DNA from: DALYLB01 sp033763135
GTDB taxonomy: Bacteria; Acidobacteriota; Blastocatellia; RBC074
Direction: 5' to 3'
DNA: 16,225 nt
NCBI GenBank assembly: GCA_033763135.1
Contig: JANRKY010000389.1
Location: 1 to 16,225, forward strand
A program made the translations under genes and the position numbers. This document shows positions 1 to 12,261 of the stretch, one piece after another. The stretch's first letter is position 1. Each line of letters begins with the position of its first letter. The notes beneath the pieces are model-generated. The model ran no database searches. It was not told the DNA's origin and worked only from the letters and a program-made list of their open reading frames with translations.

Positions 1-1
1 C

Positions 2-46
2 AATGCGCTGCGCGTGGGCGATCACCTGTTGGAGCGAATGAAATGA
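2..46 (+). CDS. C-terminal tip of an unidentified upstream gene (partial)
   Basis: The reading frame entering from the left edge reads NALRVGDHLLERMK and ends in a TGA that overlaps the ATG of the next gene (ATGA, 43-46). The ATGA overlap and the sensible peptide suggest a real gene end translationally coupled to the VOC gene. Only 14 residues are visible, so the family cannot be named. The gene's own codons GGAGCG also supply the Shine-Dalgarno of the next gene. Confidence 0.5.
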   Translation, partial: NALRVGDHLLERMK

Positions 47-1071
47 AACGCAAATTCACGCGAATTGGATGGATGAGGCTGGCGCTGGCGCTGTTGCTGG
101 CCGGCGCCGCGGCCGCGCAGGGACGCGTCACGGCGGTCGAGGCGCCGGGCTTCACGGTGAGCGATCTGGACCGGTCGGTCGAGTTCTTCACGCGGGTGCT
201 CTCGTTCGAAAAGGTCTCGGAGCGCGAGATGGAGGGCGCGGAGCACGAGCGTCTGCAGGGCGTGTTCGGGCTGCGGATGCGCGTGGCGCGGCTGCGGCTC
301 GGCGACGAGTTCCTCGACCTGACGGAGTATCTCGCGCCGCGCGGCCGCCCGATTCCGATCGACTCGCGCAGCAACGATCATTGGTTCCAGCATATCGCCA
401 TCATCACGAGCGACATGGACCGGGCCTATCAATGGCTGCGAAAGCATCGCGTCGAGCACGCCTCGACGGGACCGCAGCGGCTGCCCGAGTGGAATCGCAA
501 CGCGGGCGGAATCCAGGCCTTCTATTTCAAGGACCCGGACGGCCACGCGCTTGAGATCCTGCAGTTCCCCGAAGGCAAGGGCGATCCGAAATGGCATCGG
601 CTCGCGAAACAGGATGCCGGCCGCCTTTTTCTGGGCATCGACCATACCGCAATCGTCGTGAAGGACACGGAAAAGAGCCTCGAATTCTATCGCGACGCGC
701 TCGGCATGCGCGTCGCCGGCGAGAGCGAAAATTACGGCATCGAGCAGGAGCGCTTGAACAACGTCTTCGGCGCGCGACTGCGCATCACGGCCGTCCGCGC
801 AACGGCCGGGCCGGGCATCGAATTTCTCGAATATCTCGCCCCGACCGACGGACGCCCCGCGCCGCGCGACGCGAAGGCGAACGACCTGTTCCACTGGCAG
901 ACCAGACTCGTCACCGAGGAGATCGAGCCGGCGGCCGCGCGGCTCCGCGCCGGCCGATTCGCGTTCATCTCGCCGGGGCTCGTCCAATTTCCGACGCCCG
1001 CATTCGGCTTTCGCCGCAGCCTGCTGCTGCGCGATCCCGACGGGCACGCCATGCAACTGATCGAGAAGTGA
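43..1071 (+). CDS. Secreted two-domain VOC (glyoxalase/dioxygenase-fold) protein
   Basis: The 342-residue protein starts with a Sec-type signal peptide: basic KRK, then a hydrophobic stretch LALALLLAGAAAA, with a likely cleavage site near AAA-Q at residue 26. Two vicinal-oxygen-chelate modules follow, about residues 30-178 and 198-342. Both show the DLDRSVEFF / DTEKSLEFY first-helix pattern, and both end in the typical (K/R)DPDGHA motif (163-169 and 330-336). In the first module this is followed by LEIL, whose Glu is the usual metal ligand; in the second by MQLIE. The family includes glyoxalase I, extradiol dioxygenases and resistance proteins, so the reaction cannot be assigned. The start is supported by GGAG 8 bases upstream and by the signal peptide. 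Export of a tandem VOC protein is less usual than the cytoplasmic form. The next gene follows after a 28-base gap, so cotranscription is likely. Confidence 0.87.
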   Translation: MKRKFTRIGWMRLALALLLAGAAAAQGRVTAVEAPGFTVSDLDRSVEFFTRVLSFEKVSEREMEGAEHERLQGVFGLRMRVARLRLGDEFLDLTEYLAPRGRPIPIDSRSNDHWFQHIAIITSDMDRAYQWLRKHRVEHASTGPQRLPEWNRNAGGIQAFYFKDPDGHALEILQFPEGKGDPKWHRLAKQDAGRLFLGIDHTAIVVKDTEKSLEFYRDALGMRVAGESENYGIEQERLNNVFGARLRITAVRATAGPGIEFLEYLAPTDGRPAPRDAKANDLFHWQTRLVTEEIEPAAARLRAGRFAFISPGLVQFPTPAFGFRRSLLLRDPDGHAMQLIEK

Positions 1072-1099
1072 GGGAGAGAAACGCCAACTCTTGACGCCT

Positions 1100-3781
<2,682 letters not shown>

Positions 3782-3784
3782 GAT

Positions 3785-3807
3785 GTGGCGAGGGTTCGCC
3801 TCGCCAC
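3785..3807. terminator. Hairpin between convergent genes, possible bidirectional terminator
   Basis: Arms GTGGCGAGG (3785-3793) and CCTCGCCAC (3799-3807) pair perfectly over 9 bp around a GTTCG loop. The hairpin fills most of the 30-base gap between the convergent stop codons of the glucosidase and mmsA. There is no U-tract on either side, so intrinsic termination is inferred from position and stem strength only. Confidence 0.6.
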
Positions 3808-3811
3808 GCGC

Positions 3812-5287
3812 CTACCAGCCCTGCACCCGCTTCGCGGCGTCGTTCCAGCGACTGAGCACGACCTTGCTACGCGTGTAGAACTGGACGCCTTCGCTGCCCT
3901 GCACGTGCAGGTCGCCGAAGAAGGATTGATTCCAGCCGGTGAAGGGAAAGACGGCCATGGGCGCGGGGACGCCGACATTGATGCCGATCATGCCGCACTG
4001 AACTTCGCGGGCGAAGGCGCGCGCCGCTCCGCCGTCGCGCGTGAAGAGCACCGCGCCGTTGCCGTAGGGCGATTGATTGGCGATGGCGATGGCCTCGCTC
4101 AATTCATCGACGCGCATCACGGAGAGGACCGGGCCGAAGATCTCGTCGCGCGCAATCTGCATCTGCGGGCGAACGTGATCAAAGATCGTCGGGCCGACGA
4201 AAAAGCCATCCGTCTGCTCGGTCAATGTCACGGCGCGGCCGTCGGCGGCCAGGGGCGCGCCTTCCCCGAGGCCGGTCTCGATGTAGCTTCGAATCCGATC
4301 GCGGGCCTCGGGATCGATGACGGGGCCGAGATCGACGTTCAACCCCTGATCGGTCGGGCCGACGCGCATCCCGGCCGCCGCGGCCCGCAGCCGTTCGATG
4401 AGCGGGTCCGCCGCCTTTCCGACCGCCACCGCGACGCTGCCCGCCATGCAGCGCTGCCCGCTGCAGCCGAACGAGGCGCCGGCGATCTGGCCAATGGCCT
4501 GCTCCAGGTCGGCGTCCGGCATCACCAGCATGTAGTTCTTGGCGCCGCCCGCGGCCTGCACGCGCTTTCCGTGCGCCGCGCCGGTCTGATAGACGTATCG
4601 GGCCACCGGCGTCGAGCCGACAAAGCTGATGGCCGCGACATCGGGATGGCGCAGCAGCGAATCGACGACCTCCCGGCCGCCGTGCAGAATGTTGAGCACG
4701 CCGGCGGGCAGGCCCGCTTCGACGAGAAGCTCGGCCAATCGCATCGCCGTCAGCGGAACTTTCGGCGAGGGCTTCAGGACGAACGTATTGCCGCAGGCGA
4801 TGGCCAGCGGAAACATCCACATCGGGACCATGGCCGGAAAGTTGAACGGCGTGATCCCGACGCAGACGCCGACCGGATGGCGCTGCACCACGCCGTCGAT
4901 TCCGCGCGCCACGTTGTCGAGCGACTGCCCCATCAACATCGACGGCGCGCCGCACGCCAGTTCGACGACCTCGATGCCGCGGCGGACGTCGCCCCGCGCC
5001 TCTTCGAGCGTCTTGCCGTGCTCGCACGTCACCAGCTGCGCCAGCGCCTCGAAGCTCTCTTCGAGCAGATGCTTGAAGCGAAAGAGAATTCGCGCGCGCT
5101 CCACCGCCGGCGTCTCCGCCCAACCGGGCAGCGCCCGCCGCGCCGCCGCGACAGCGAGCATCGCGTCCTTCTCTTCCCCGGCAGGCGCCTCCGCGAGAAT
5201 CTCTCCCCGCGACGGGTTATAGACCGGCGAGCACTCCGCGCCGCCGCCGGAAACCCACTCTCCGCCAATGAAATTATCGATCCGCAT
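3812..5287 (-). CDS. mmsA: Methylmalonate-semialdehyde dehydrogenase (CoA-acylating)
   Basis: This is an aldehyde-dehydrogenase-superfamily enzyme of about 491 residues, the normal length of MMSDH. It converts methylmalonate or malonate semialdehyde with NAD+ and CoA to propionyl- or acetyl-CoA plus CO2, in valine, myo-inositol, beta-alanine or pyrimidine breakdown. Diagnostic features are FIGGEWV at the N-terminus, GITPFNFPAMVP in the cofactor-binding half, the catalytic Cys in SGQRCMAGS (about Cys280), EIFGPVLSV, and the MMSDH-specific C-terminus FTGWNQSFFGDLH followed by FYTRSKVVLSRW. Two in-frame ATGs (5293 and 5287) are possible. The second is preferred because AAAGGA lies about 5 bases before it, whereas the first overlaps that site. 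With the first ATG, the start would overlap the stop of the upstream ATC-hydrolase gene as ATGA, so the two genes are coupled either way. Confidence 0.93.
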   Translation of the reverse strand: MRIDNFIGGEWVSGGGAECSPVYNPSRGEILAEAPAGEEKDAMLAVAAARRALPGWAETPAVERARILFRFKHLLEESFEALAQLVTCEHGKTLEEARGDVRRGIEVVELACGAPSMLMGQSLDNVARGIDGVVQRHPVGVCVGITPFNFPAMVPMWMFPLAIACGNTFVLKPSPKVPLTAMRLAELLVEAGLPAGVLNILHGGREVVDSLLRHPDVAAISFVGSTPVARYVYQTGAAHGKRVQAAGGAKNYMLVMPDADLEQAIGQIAGASFGCSGQRCMAGSVAVAVGKAADPLIERLRAAAAGMRVGPTDQGLNVDLGPVIDPEARDRIRSYIETGLGEGAPLAADGRAVTLTEQTDGFFVGPTIFDHVRPQMQIARDEIFGPVLSVMRVDELSEAIAIANQSPYGNGAVLFTRDGGAARAFAREVQCGMIGINVGVPAPMAVFPFTGWNQSFFGDLHVQGSEGVQFYTRSKVVLSRWNDAAKRVQGW

Positions 5288-5289
5288 AT

Positions 5290-5799
5290 TCATCCTTTCT
5301 CCGTCAGGTCAAAACGAAAGTCGCAATGCGATGCGCCCTGTAAAATCGTCCGGGTCCGGGTCAGCGTGACTTGTGGGTTGAAGCCCTCGATCAGCGCGGC
5401 GTCTCGATTGCAGGAGAGCGTCGCCCCGAGATCCTCCAAGCCCAGCGCCCGATACATCTCAGCGTACCGGCAGCGCGTGACATTGAAATGATAACGGTCC
5501 TCGTCCTGCGCCAGCACGTCGATCTCCATCGCATCGCCTTTTTTCCAGGCCGCCATGGAGCCGGCGAAATGGGCCAGCGAATTTCCGCCCATCGCCTCCG
5601 CCAGTTGCGCGCCCTGCTCGCGCGCCACGCCGACGATGACCTCGCGCGCGATCTCCACGACGCGCTCGCGGCCGAACTCCCGGCCCAGCGCATCGAGCAG
5701 CGGGCCGACGACCCGCGCCTCGATCTCCCGCCGCATCAGCACGCCGATCTCATTCAACCGATCGGCGCCGTCCTCTCTCTTTCCAACCTCTTCGGACAT
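5290..5799 (-). CDS. L-2-amino-thiazoline-4-carboxylic acid hydrolase (ATC hydrolase) family protein
   Basis: The 169-residue protein carries the C-terminal ATC-hydrolase-family pattern: HFNVTRCRYAEMYRALGL (Cys110), a second Cys (LSCNRD, Cys130), NPQVTLTRTRTI and SHCDFRF (Cys159, Asp160). The named member opens the thiazoline ring of ATC in pseudomonad cysteine synthesis. The family is broad and many members have no tested substrate, so the activity here is open. The start at 5799 is fixed by a consensus AAGGAGG 5 bases upstream; an upstream in-frame ATG at 5886 has no such site and would run into the palindromic repeat. It is the promoter-proximal gene of a two-gene operon with mmsA. That pairing suggests a catabolic role producing a semialdehyde, which is inference. 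Confidence 0.82.
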   Translation of the reverse strand: MSEEVGKREDGADRLNEIGVLMRREIEARVVGPLLDALGREFGRERVVEIAREVIVGVAREQGAQLAEAMGGNSLAHFAGSMAAWKKGDAMEIDVLAQDEDRYHFNVTRCRYAEMYRALGLEDLGATLSCNRDAALIEGFNPQVTLTRTRTILQGASHCDFRFDLTEKG

Positions 5800-5844
5800 T
5801 GTGGCCTCCTTGGAAACCGTTCGGCGTTCCGCCTTCCGGCCAAT

Positions 5845-6040
5845 GGCATTACAGCCGTTTTCAAATGCATGCGACCTGGTTCGCAATCAAGAAGAAGAAA
5901 AACGGAACAAACGGAAATAGCGGAACAAACGGAGCCTGCGATTGTAGGGCTCCGTTTGTTCCGTCTTTTCCGTTTGTTCCGTTTTTCTTCTTCTGACGCA
6001 TACATCCAGGTCGCGTGCATTTGCAAAGCGCTATAAGGCA
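5845..6040. repeat. Long imperfect palindrome (~196 bp)
   Basis: The central arms 5891-5936 and 5948-5993 (46 bases each, 43 complementary) enclose an 11-base loop. Each arm holds two direct copies of CGGAACAAACGGA. Further out, 5862-5879 pairs with 6006-6023 (18 bases, one mismatch, CAAATGCAYGCGACCTGG). Weaker complementarity continues to about 5845 and 6040. Segments between the paired blocks (5880-5890 and 5994-6005) do not match well. No coding frame here looks real. It could be a MITE-like non-autonomous element or an extragenic palindrome; no clear target-site duplication is seen. Confidence 0.85.
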
Positions 6041-6051
6041 GTAATAAGAGG

Positions 6052-6228
6052 GCCTCACGCGAAGCCGCGAAGACGCAAAGAAGAGTGATCTCCGAGTTTT
6101 CTTCCTCTTGGCGTTCTTTCTTTTCGTTCCCGCTGGCCGCGCGGCTCGCGGGATTTCTGAATCGAAAGCAAAGACGCGAAGAAGATTTGCTTCTTTCCAC
6201 TTCGCGCTTTCGCGTCTTCGCGTGAGGC
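6052..6228. repeat. Terminal-inverted-repeat element with CCTCACGCGAAG-type ends
   Basis: The ends GCCTCACGCGAAG (6052-6064) and CTTCGCGTGAGGC (6216-6228) are perfect 13-bp inverted repeats. Complementarity continues inward with mismatches to about 6080 and 6201, built from repeated CGCGAAGACGC-like units. The ~120-base interior contains a smaller TCCCGC...GCGGGA hairpin (about 6128-6152) and purine/pyrimidine-rich stretches, and no gene. The layout matches an extragenic palindromic or miniature mobile element. Confidence 0.75.
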
Positions 6229-6300
6229 TCAACTTAACGCCATTGGCCTGAAGGCGACACCCCGAACGAGGACTGAAGTCTTTTTTTCTTCGGAATTGCG

Positions 6301-6317
6301 CATTGTGCGTCTTTTCC
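6301..6317 (+). repeat. Degenerate copy of the nitroreductase-flanking repeat
   Basis: CATTGTGCGTCTTTTCC here resembles CATTGTGCGGACTTTTCC, the sequence read from the minus strand of the hairpin at 6347-6384. It lies 30 bases before that hairpin and may be a decayed relative or half-site. Confidence 0.4.
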
Positions 6318-6346
6318 ACCGAAATTTCACGCGGGTCCCCGTTCAA

Positions 6347-6384
6347 CCGGGCCATTGTGCGGAAAAGTCCGCACAATGGCCCGG
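6347..6384. promoter_or_regulatory. Perfect 17-bp hairpin upstream of the nitroreductase gene
   Basis: Arms 6347-6363 (CCGGGCCATTGTGCGGA) and 6368-6384 are exact reverse complements separated only by AAAG. The structure ends 59 bases before the nitroreductase start codon. It could be an operator, an mRNA leader hairpin or a repeat end. It lacks a following U-tract, so a simple intrinsic terminator is less likely. Confidence 0.75.
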
Positions 6385-6443
6385 GCACGAGGTTTGCGGC
6401 GATGAACGTCGATTCCATTCAATCACGCAAAAGGAGCCGCATC

Positions 6444-7448
6444 ATGAACCACGCAGATTCATCTCCATGGAAGATCGACGAGAAGAATTTTCCCCGAGAG
6501 GCGAGCCTCGGCGAACAGATCCGATTCTTATTGGGCTATGCCGTGCTCGCGCCGTCGAGCCACAATACGCAGCCGTGGCGCTTCGCGATCGACGCGAAGG
6601 GCGTTCTCCAGGTCTTTGCCGACTACAATGGCTGGCTGCGCGTCGCGGATCCCGATCAGCGGGAGCTGCATCTGAGCATCGGCTGCGCCATCGAGAATCT
6701 GGTGATCGCCGCCCGGCGATTCGGCCTGGCCGCTCACATCGACTATCTGCCCGACACGCAAAACAGGGCGCTGATCGCCGCGGTCTCGCTGCACAAGGCG
6801 GAGGCGCAGGATCTCGGCGGAATCACGGTCCTGTTCGACGCCATTCCCCGTCGCCGGACCAATCACAAGACCTTCGAGCCGCAGCCCGTCGAGCCGAGCC
6901 TGCTGGAGCTCTTCGAGCAGTGCTGCGACGAGCCCGGCATCGAAATCTATCTGACGGGCGAAGAAGAGATGCGGCAGCGATTCGACGACCTGATCGTTCG
7001 CAGCGATGCAGCGACCTTCGCCAATCCGGCGTATCGCGAAGAACTGGGCTACTGGATCGGACAAGGCGTGTTTGGCACGTCGTGGTTGATGTCGCAGATC
7101 GGCCGACTGGCCATGGCCAATCTCAATTTCGGAAAGATGACCGCGCGAAGCGATGAATCGGTGCTGATGAGCGCTCCGGTCATGGGGCTGCTCTCGGCCG
7201 TGAACGATGACCGGGTCTCGCAGGTCCGGGCCGGCCAGGTCTTCGAACGAATCTATCTCACCGGCGCGCGCCTCGGAATCGGCATTCGCCCCATGAGCCA
7301 GATCTGCCAGGCGCCGGAACAGAAAAAAGCCCTGGCCGAACTCATCCCGCTCGGCGGCGCCACGCCGCTGCAGCCGTTCCTGCTGGGCCATGTCGTCCCT
7401 TTGGAGGAGCACACGCCGCGCAAATCCGTCGCGGAGGTTCTGCGATAA
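6444..7448 (+). CDS. Nitroreductase-family protein, Acg-like (FMN-binding)
   Basis: The 334-residue protein has the pattern YAVLAPSSHNTQPWRF (residues 32-47), characteristic of the Acg/Rv3131 branch of flavin nitroreductases. This is followed by LSIGCAIENLVIAARRFGL and a second half with RRRTNHKTFEPQPVE. The C-terminal region has the LGIGIRPMSQICQ segment typical of the two-half nitroreductase fold. Family members bind FMN; mycobacterial Acg proteins are linked to dormancy and redox stress and may store rather than turn over flavin. The exact activity here is unknown. The start at 6444 is chosen because AAAAGGAG lies 8 bases upstream; an open frame continues back to 6303 without a comparable site. 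It is flanked by inverted copies of one repeat (6360-6386 and 7459-7479). Confidence 0.87.
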   Translation: MNHADSSPWKIDEKNFPREASLGEQIRFLLGYAVLAPSSHNTQPWRFAIDAKGVLQVFADYNGWLRVADPDQRELHLSIGCAIENLVIAARRFGLAAHIDYLPDTQNRALIAAVSLHKAEAQDLGGITVLFDAIPRRRTNHKTFEPQPVEPSLLELFEQCCDEPGIEIYLTGEEEMRQRFDDLIVRSDAATFANPAYREELGYWIGQGVFGTSWLMSQIGRLAMANLNFGKMTARSDESVLMSAPVMGLLSAVNDDRVSQVRAGQVFERIYLTGARLGIGIRPMSQICQAPEQKKALAELIPLGGATPLQPFLLGHVVPLEEHTPRKSVAEVLR

Positions 7449-7458
7449 AACGCCTATC

Positions 7459-7479
7459 GCCCGGGTGCGGACTTTTCCG
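7459..7479 (-). repeat. Inverted partner of the upstream hairpin sequence
   Basis: GTGCGGACTTTTCCG (7465-7479) is the exact reverse complement of 6360-6374. Adjoining GCCCGGG (7459-7465) matches the reverse complement of 6380-6386, leaving six bases (CCATTG) absent in this copy. It begins 10 bases after the nitroreductase stop codon. The rest of 7480-7708 shows no recognisable feature apart from the hydrolase ribosome-binding site. Confidence 0.65.
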
Positions 7480-7708
7480 ATTTTCCGCGAATCTCCGCCC
7501 CCTGGCGCGCGCTTCCTTGCAAAAAATTCCTTGAAAATAGGAGAATCGGTTCGCCTGAAAGCTCGTTTCGGCTTTGGCGTCAACGAGGCCAACCCGCTCT
7601 CCCCACGGCACGTCAGTTGCGTTCTCAGAACATCGCACGAGAAGATCTCCGGCAAACAAGCCTGGAGTATTGCAGCAGTCCACAGACTCCCCTGCAAGGA
7701 GTAAACAC

Positions 7709-8383
7709 GTGGGACCGAAAACAATGGTCGTTTCATACACACAGACAGTTCGAATCCCGGCGGAAGAAGTTGTGCTGGACGGGGAATTGAACGTCCCCGC
7801 GAATGCTCCGGGAGTCGTCCTTTTTGCGCACGGAAGCGGCAGCAGTCGTCACAGCATTCGGAACCAACAGGTGGCTCGCACGATCCGCGAAGCCGGCCTG
7901 GCGACGCTGCTCTTCGATCTGCTCACACCGGACGAAGAGGCCGTCGATCAACAGACGCGCCACCTCCGTTTTGCGATCCCGCTGCTCGCCCAGCGCTTGT
8001 CGAGCGCAACGAAATGGATCGAGCAGAAACCCGAAACTGCGGAGCTCCGCATCGGATATTTCGGCGCCAGCACCGGCGCCGCCGCGGCCCTGACGGCCGC
8101 CGCCTCTCTCGGAGACCGCATCGGCGCCGTCGTCTCCCGCGGCGGACGCCCCGATCTGGCCGGCAATGCCCTTTCCCACGTCACCGCGCCGACCCTCCTC
8201 CTCGTCGGCGAACGGGATGACCTCGTCATCCAACTCAACGAAGAGGCCTTTGAACGCCTCTCCTGCAAGAAAGAGCTGCGCCTCGTCCCGAATGCAACCC
8301 ACCTCTTCGAAGAACCCGGCGCCCTCGAAGAGGTCGCGCAACTCGCAGCCCAATGGTTTCGGCAGTTTATTGGTGGTCGGTAG
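7709..8383 (+). CDS. Dienelactone hydrolase-family alpha/beta hydrolase
   Basis: The 224-residue alpha/beta hydrolase has its full catalytic triad visible: nucleophile elbow GASTG (Ser121), an Asp in GERDD (about Asp170/171) and His198 in NATHLFEEPG. The oxyanion-side motif LFAHGSGSSRHSIRNQQVA is typical of the dienelactone-hydrolase-like group often found with phosphoribosyltransferases or in stress clusters. The substrate is unknown. The GTG start at 7709 is preferred because AAGGAG stands 7 bases before it; the in-frame ATG at 7724 is an alternative, and the open frame further upstream is not supported. The last codons GGT GGT CGG TAG run into the first unit of heptad array A, so the C-terminal GGR and the stop codon are written by repeat-like sequence. 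Confidence 0.88.
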   Translation: MGPKTMVVSYTQTVRIPAEEVVLDGELNVPANAPGVVLFAHGSGSSRHSIRNQQVARTIREAGLATLLFDLLTPDEEAVDQQTRHLRFAIPLLAQRLSSATKWIEQKPETAELRIGYFGASTGAAAALTAAASLGDRIGAVVSRGGRPDLAGNALSHVTAPTLLLVGERDDLVIQLNEEAFERLSCKKELRLVPNATHLFEEPGALEEVAQLAAQWFRQFIGGR

Positions 8384-8473
8384 TCGGTTGTCGGTTGTCG
8401 GAAGCCGGTTGTCGGTTGTCGGTTGGCGGTTGGCGGTTGTCGGTTGGCGGTTGGCGGTTGGCGGTTGGCGGAA
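8376..8473 (+). repeat. Heptanucleotide array A (14 units of GTCGGTT / GGCGGTT)
   Basis: Fourteen uninterrupted 7-base units follow one another: GTCGGTA, GTCGGTT (x2), GTCGGAA, GCCGGTT, GTCGGTT (x2), GGCGGTT (x2), GTCGGTT, GGCGGTT (x3) and GGCGGAA, then a decayed unit GCCGACG. The array starts inside the stop region of the hydrolase and ends 36 bases before the metallothionein start. The strand shown is G-rich. Confidence 0.95.
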
Positions 8474-8509
8474 GCCGACGAAGTTTGATCGATAACAAAG
8501 GAGCGCGAT

Positions 8510-8695
8510 ATGGAAGAAGAAAGAATCACCTGCGCGAATCCGGAATGCAGTTGCGCGGCCCCGAACGGCGGCGATTACTGCAGCGATTATTGTCAGGAAC
8601 CCACCAGGGATCCTCAACTCGATTTCGATCTCCCTCTCGATACCGGCAGAGGAACGGCCTGCCAGTGCGGACACGCCCCCTGCAACGTGAAATAG
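8510..8695 (+). CDS. Small metallothionein, bacterial SmtA-like family
   Basis: The 61-residue protein has eight cysteines in the pattern C-x4-C-x-C, Y-C-x3-C and C-x-C-G-H-x2-C (Cys8, 13, 15, 24, 28, 51, 53, 58) plus His55. The CxCGHxxC ending is typical of bacterial metallothioneins such as SmtA, which bind Zn(II), Cd(II) or Cu(I) in a cluster. It acts in the cytoplasm as a metal buffer or scavenger. The start is fixed by AAAGGAG 6 bases upstream. An acidic spacer (DPQLDFDLPLD) separates the two Cys groups. It shares CANPxCxC, YCxxYC and CxCGHxxC with the second metallothionein at 14530-14742, so the two are paralogs. It sits exactly between two inverted heptad arrays. Confidence 0.88.
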   Translation: MEEERITCANPECSCAAPNGGDYCSDYCQEPTRDPQLDFDLPLDTGRGTACQCGHAPCNVK

Positions 8696-8796
8696 ACCGA
8701 CAACCGGCTACCGGCTACCGGCTACCGGCTACCGACAACCGACAACCGACTACCGACTACCGACTACCGACTACCGACTACCGACTACCGACTACC
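8696..8796 (+). repeat. Heptanucleotide array B (14 units of ACCGACT / ACCGGCT / ACCGACA), inverted relative to A
   Basis: Fourteen exact-length units run from the base after the metallothionein stop codon: ACCGACA, ACCGGCT (x4), ACCGACA (x2) and ACCGACT (x7). A partial ACC then runs directly into the ATG of the next gene. Read on the minus strand, the units become GTCGGTA, GTCGGTT and GCCGGTA, the same family as array A. The array replaces the entire 101-base intergenic region, leaving no purine-rich ribosome-binding site. Confidence 0.95.
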
Positions 8797-11574
<2,778 letters not shown>

Positions 11575-12261
11575 CGAAACTCGGCGACGATGGGCAGATG
11601 ATCCGAGGCAACCAGCGCGAGACGACTTCGGTGAAGCGAAGCCGTCTCCAGTTCGAAAGCCTCGTCGAAATAGATATGATCCAGGTGAATCAGCGGCATC
11701 ACGCCGGGATAGGTCCGCCGGCTCGGCAGGTGAAGCCGCAAGTCCGCGCTGCGAAAATGTTCGGCGAGCAGCCGCGAGGCCAGTCCGCTGGTCCATTCAT
11801 TGAAATCTCCCAGCAGGATGCGCGGGCCGGGAATCTGCGGATCGCGCAGAATCTCCTCTTCGAGAAGGCGTCGCCCCTGCCGCCGCCGCTCGAAATAGGA
11901 GGTTCCGAGATGCGCGTTGTAAAGATGAAGGACCTGCCGATGCCCGAGCGCGACATCCACGCGCTGACAGCCGCGCGGCTCACGCCCGGTGATGCTGATG
12001 TCGTAGTTGTACGCGGCCACGATCGGATATCGGCTGAGCACGACATTGCCGTAGGCGCCTCCGTTCAACCGCCGGTTCTCTCCGACGCGAACATGCATTC
12101 CGAGTTCATCGGCAATGAACCGCGCCTGATCGTCTTCGCCCGAACCGTCGGGAATGCTCAAGACCTCCTGCAGGCCGACGATGTCCGCGTCGATCTCACG
12201 CAGGACCTCGACGATCCGCGAGGGCATCCGGCGACGATCCAGGCCGCGGCACTTGTGAATG

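Noticed and set aside
3785..5491. A 568-codon plus-strand open frame opposite mmsA
   Set aside because: It is low-complexity, His/Arg/Asp-rich sequence without domains, and the opposite strand encodes a clear dehydrogenase.
5845..6228. Insertion sequence
   Set aside because: No transposase frame of reasonable size and no clear target duplication are visible; only palindromes remain.
5754..6418. Several small open frames of Lys/Arg/Asn/Phe-rich sequence in the divergent gap
   Set aside because: They translate the palindromic repeats and show only repeat-derived low complexity, with no ribosome-binding sites.
8353..8796. N-terminal extension of the ligase fusion by about 148 codons
   Set aside because: The extension merely translates the stop-free heptad arrays and the metallothionein gene in another frame. 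Ligase homology begins at the ATG at 8797.
8376..8796. CRISPR array
   Set aside because: The units are contiguous 7-base repeats without spacers, and no cas gene is present.
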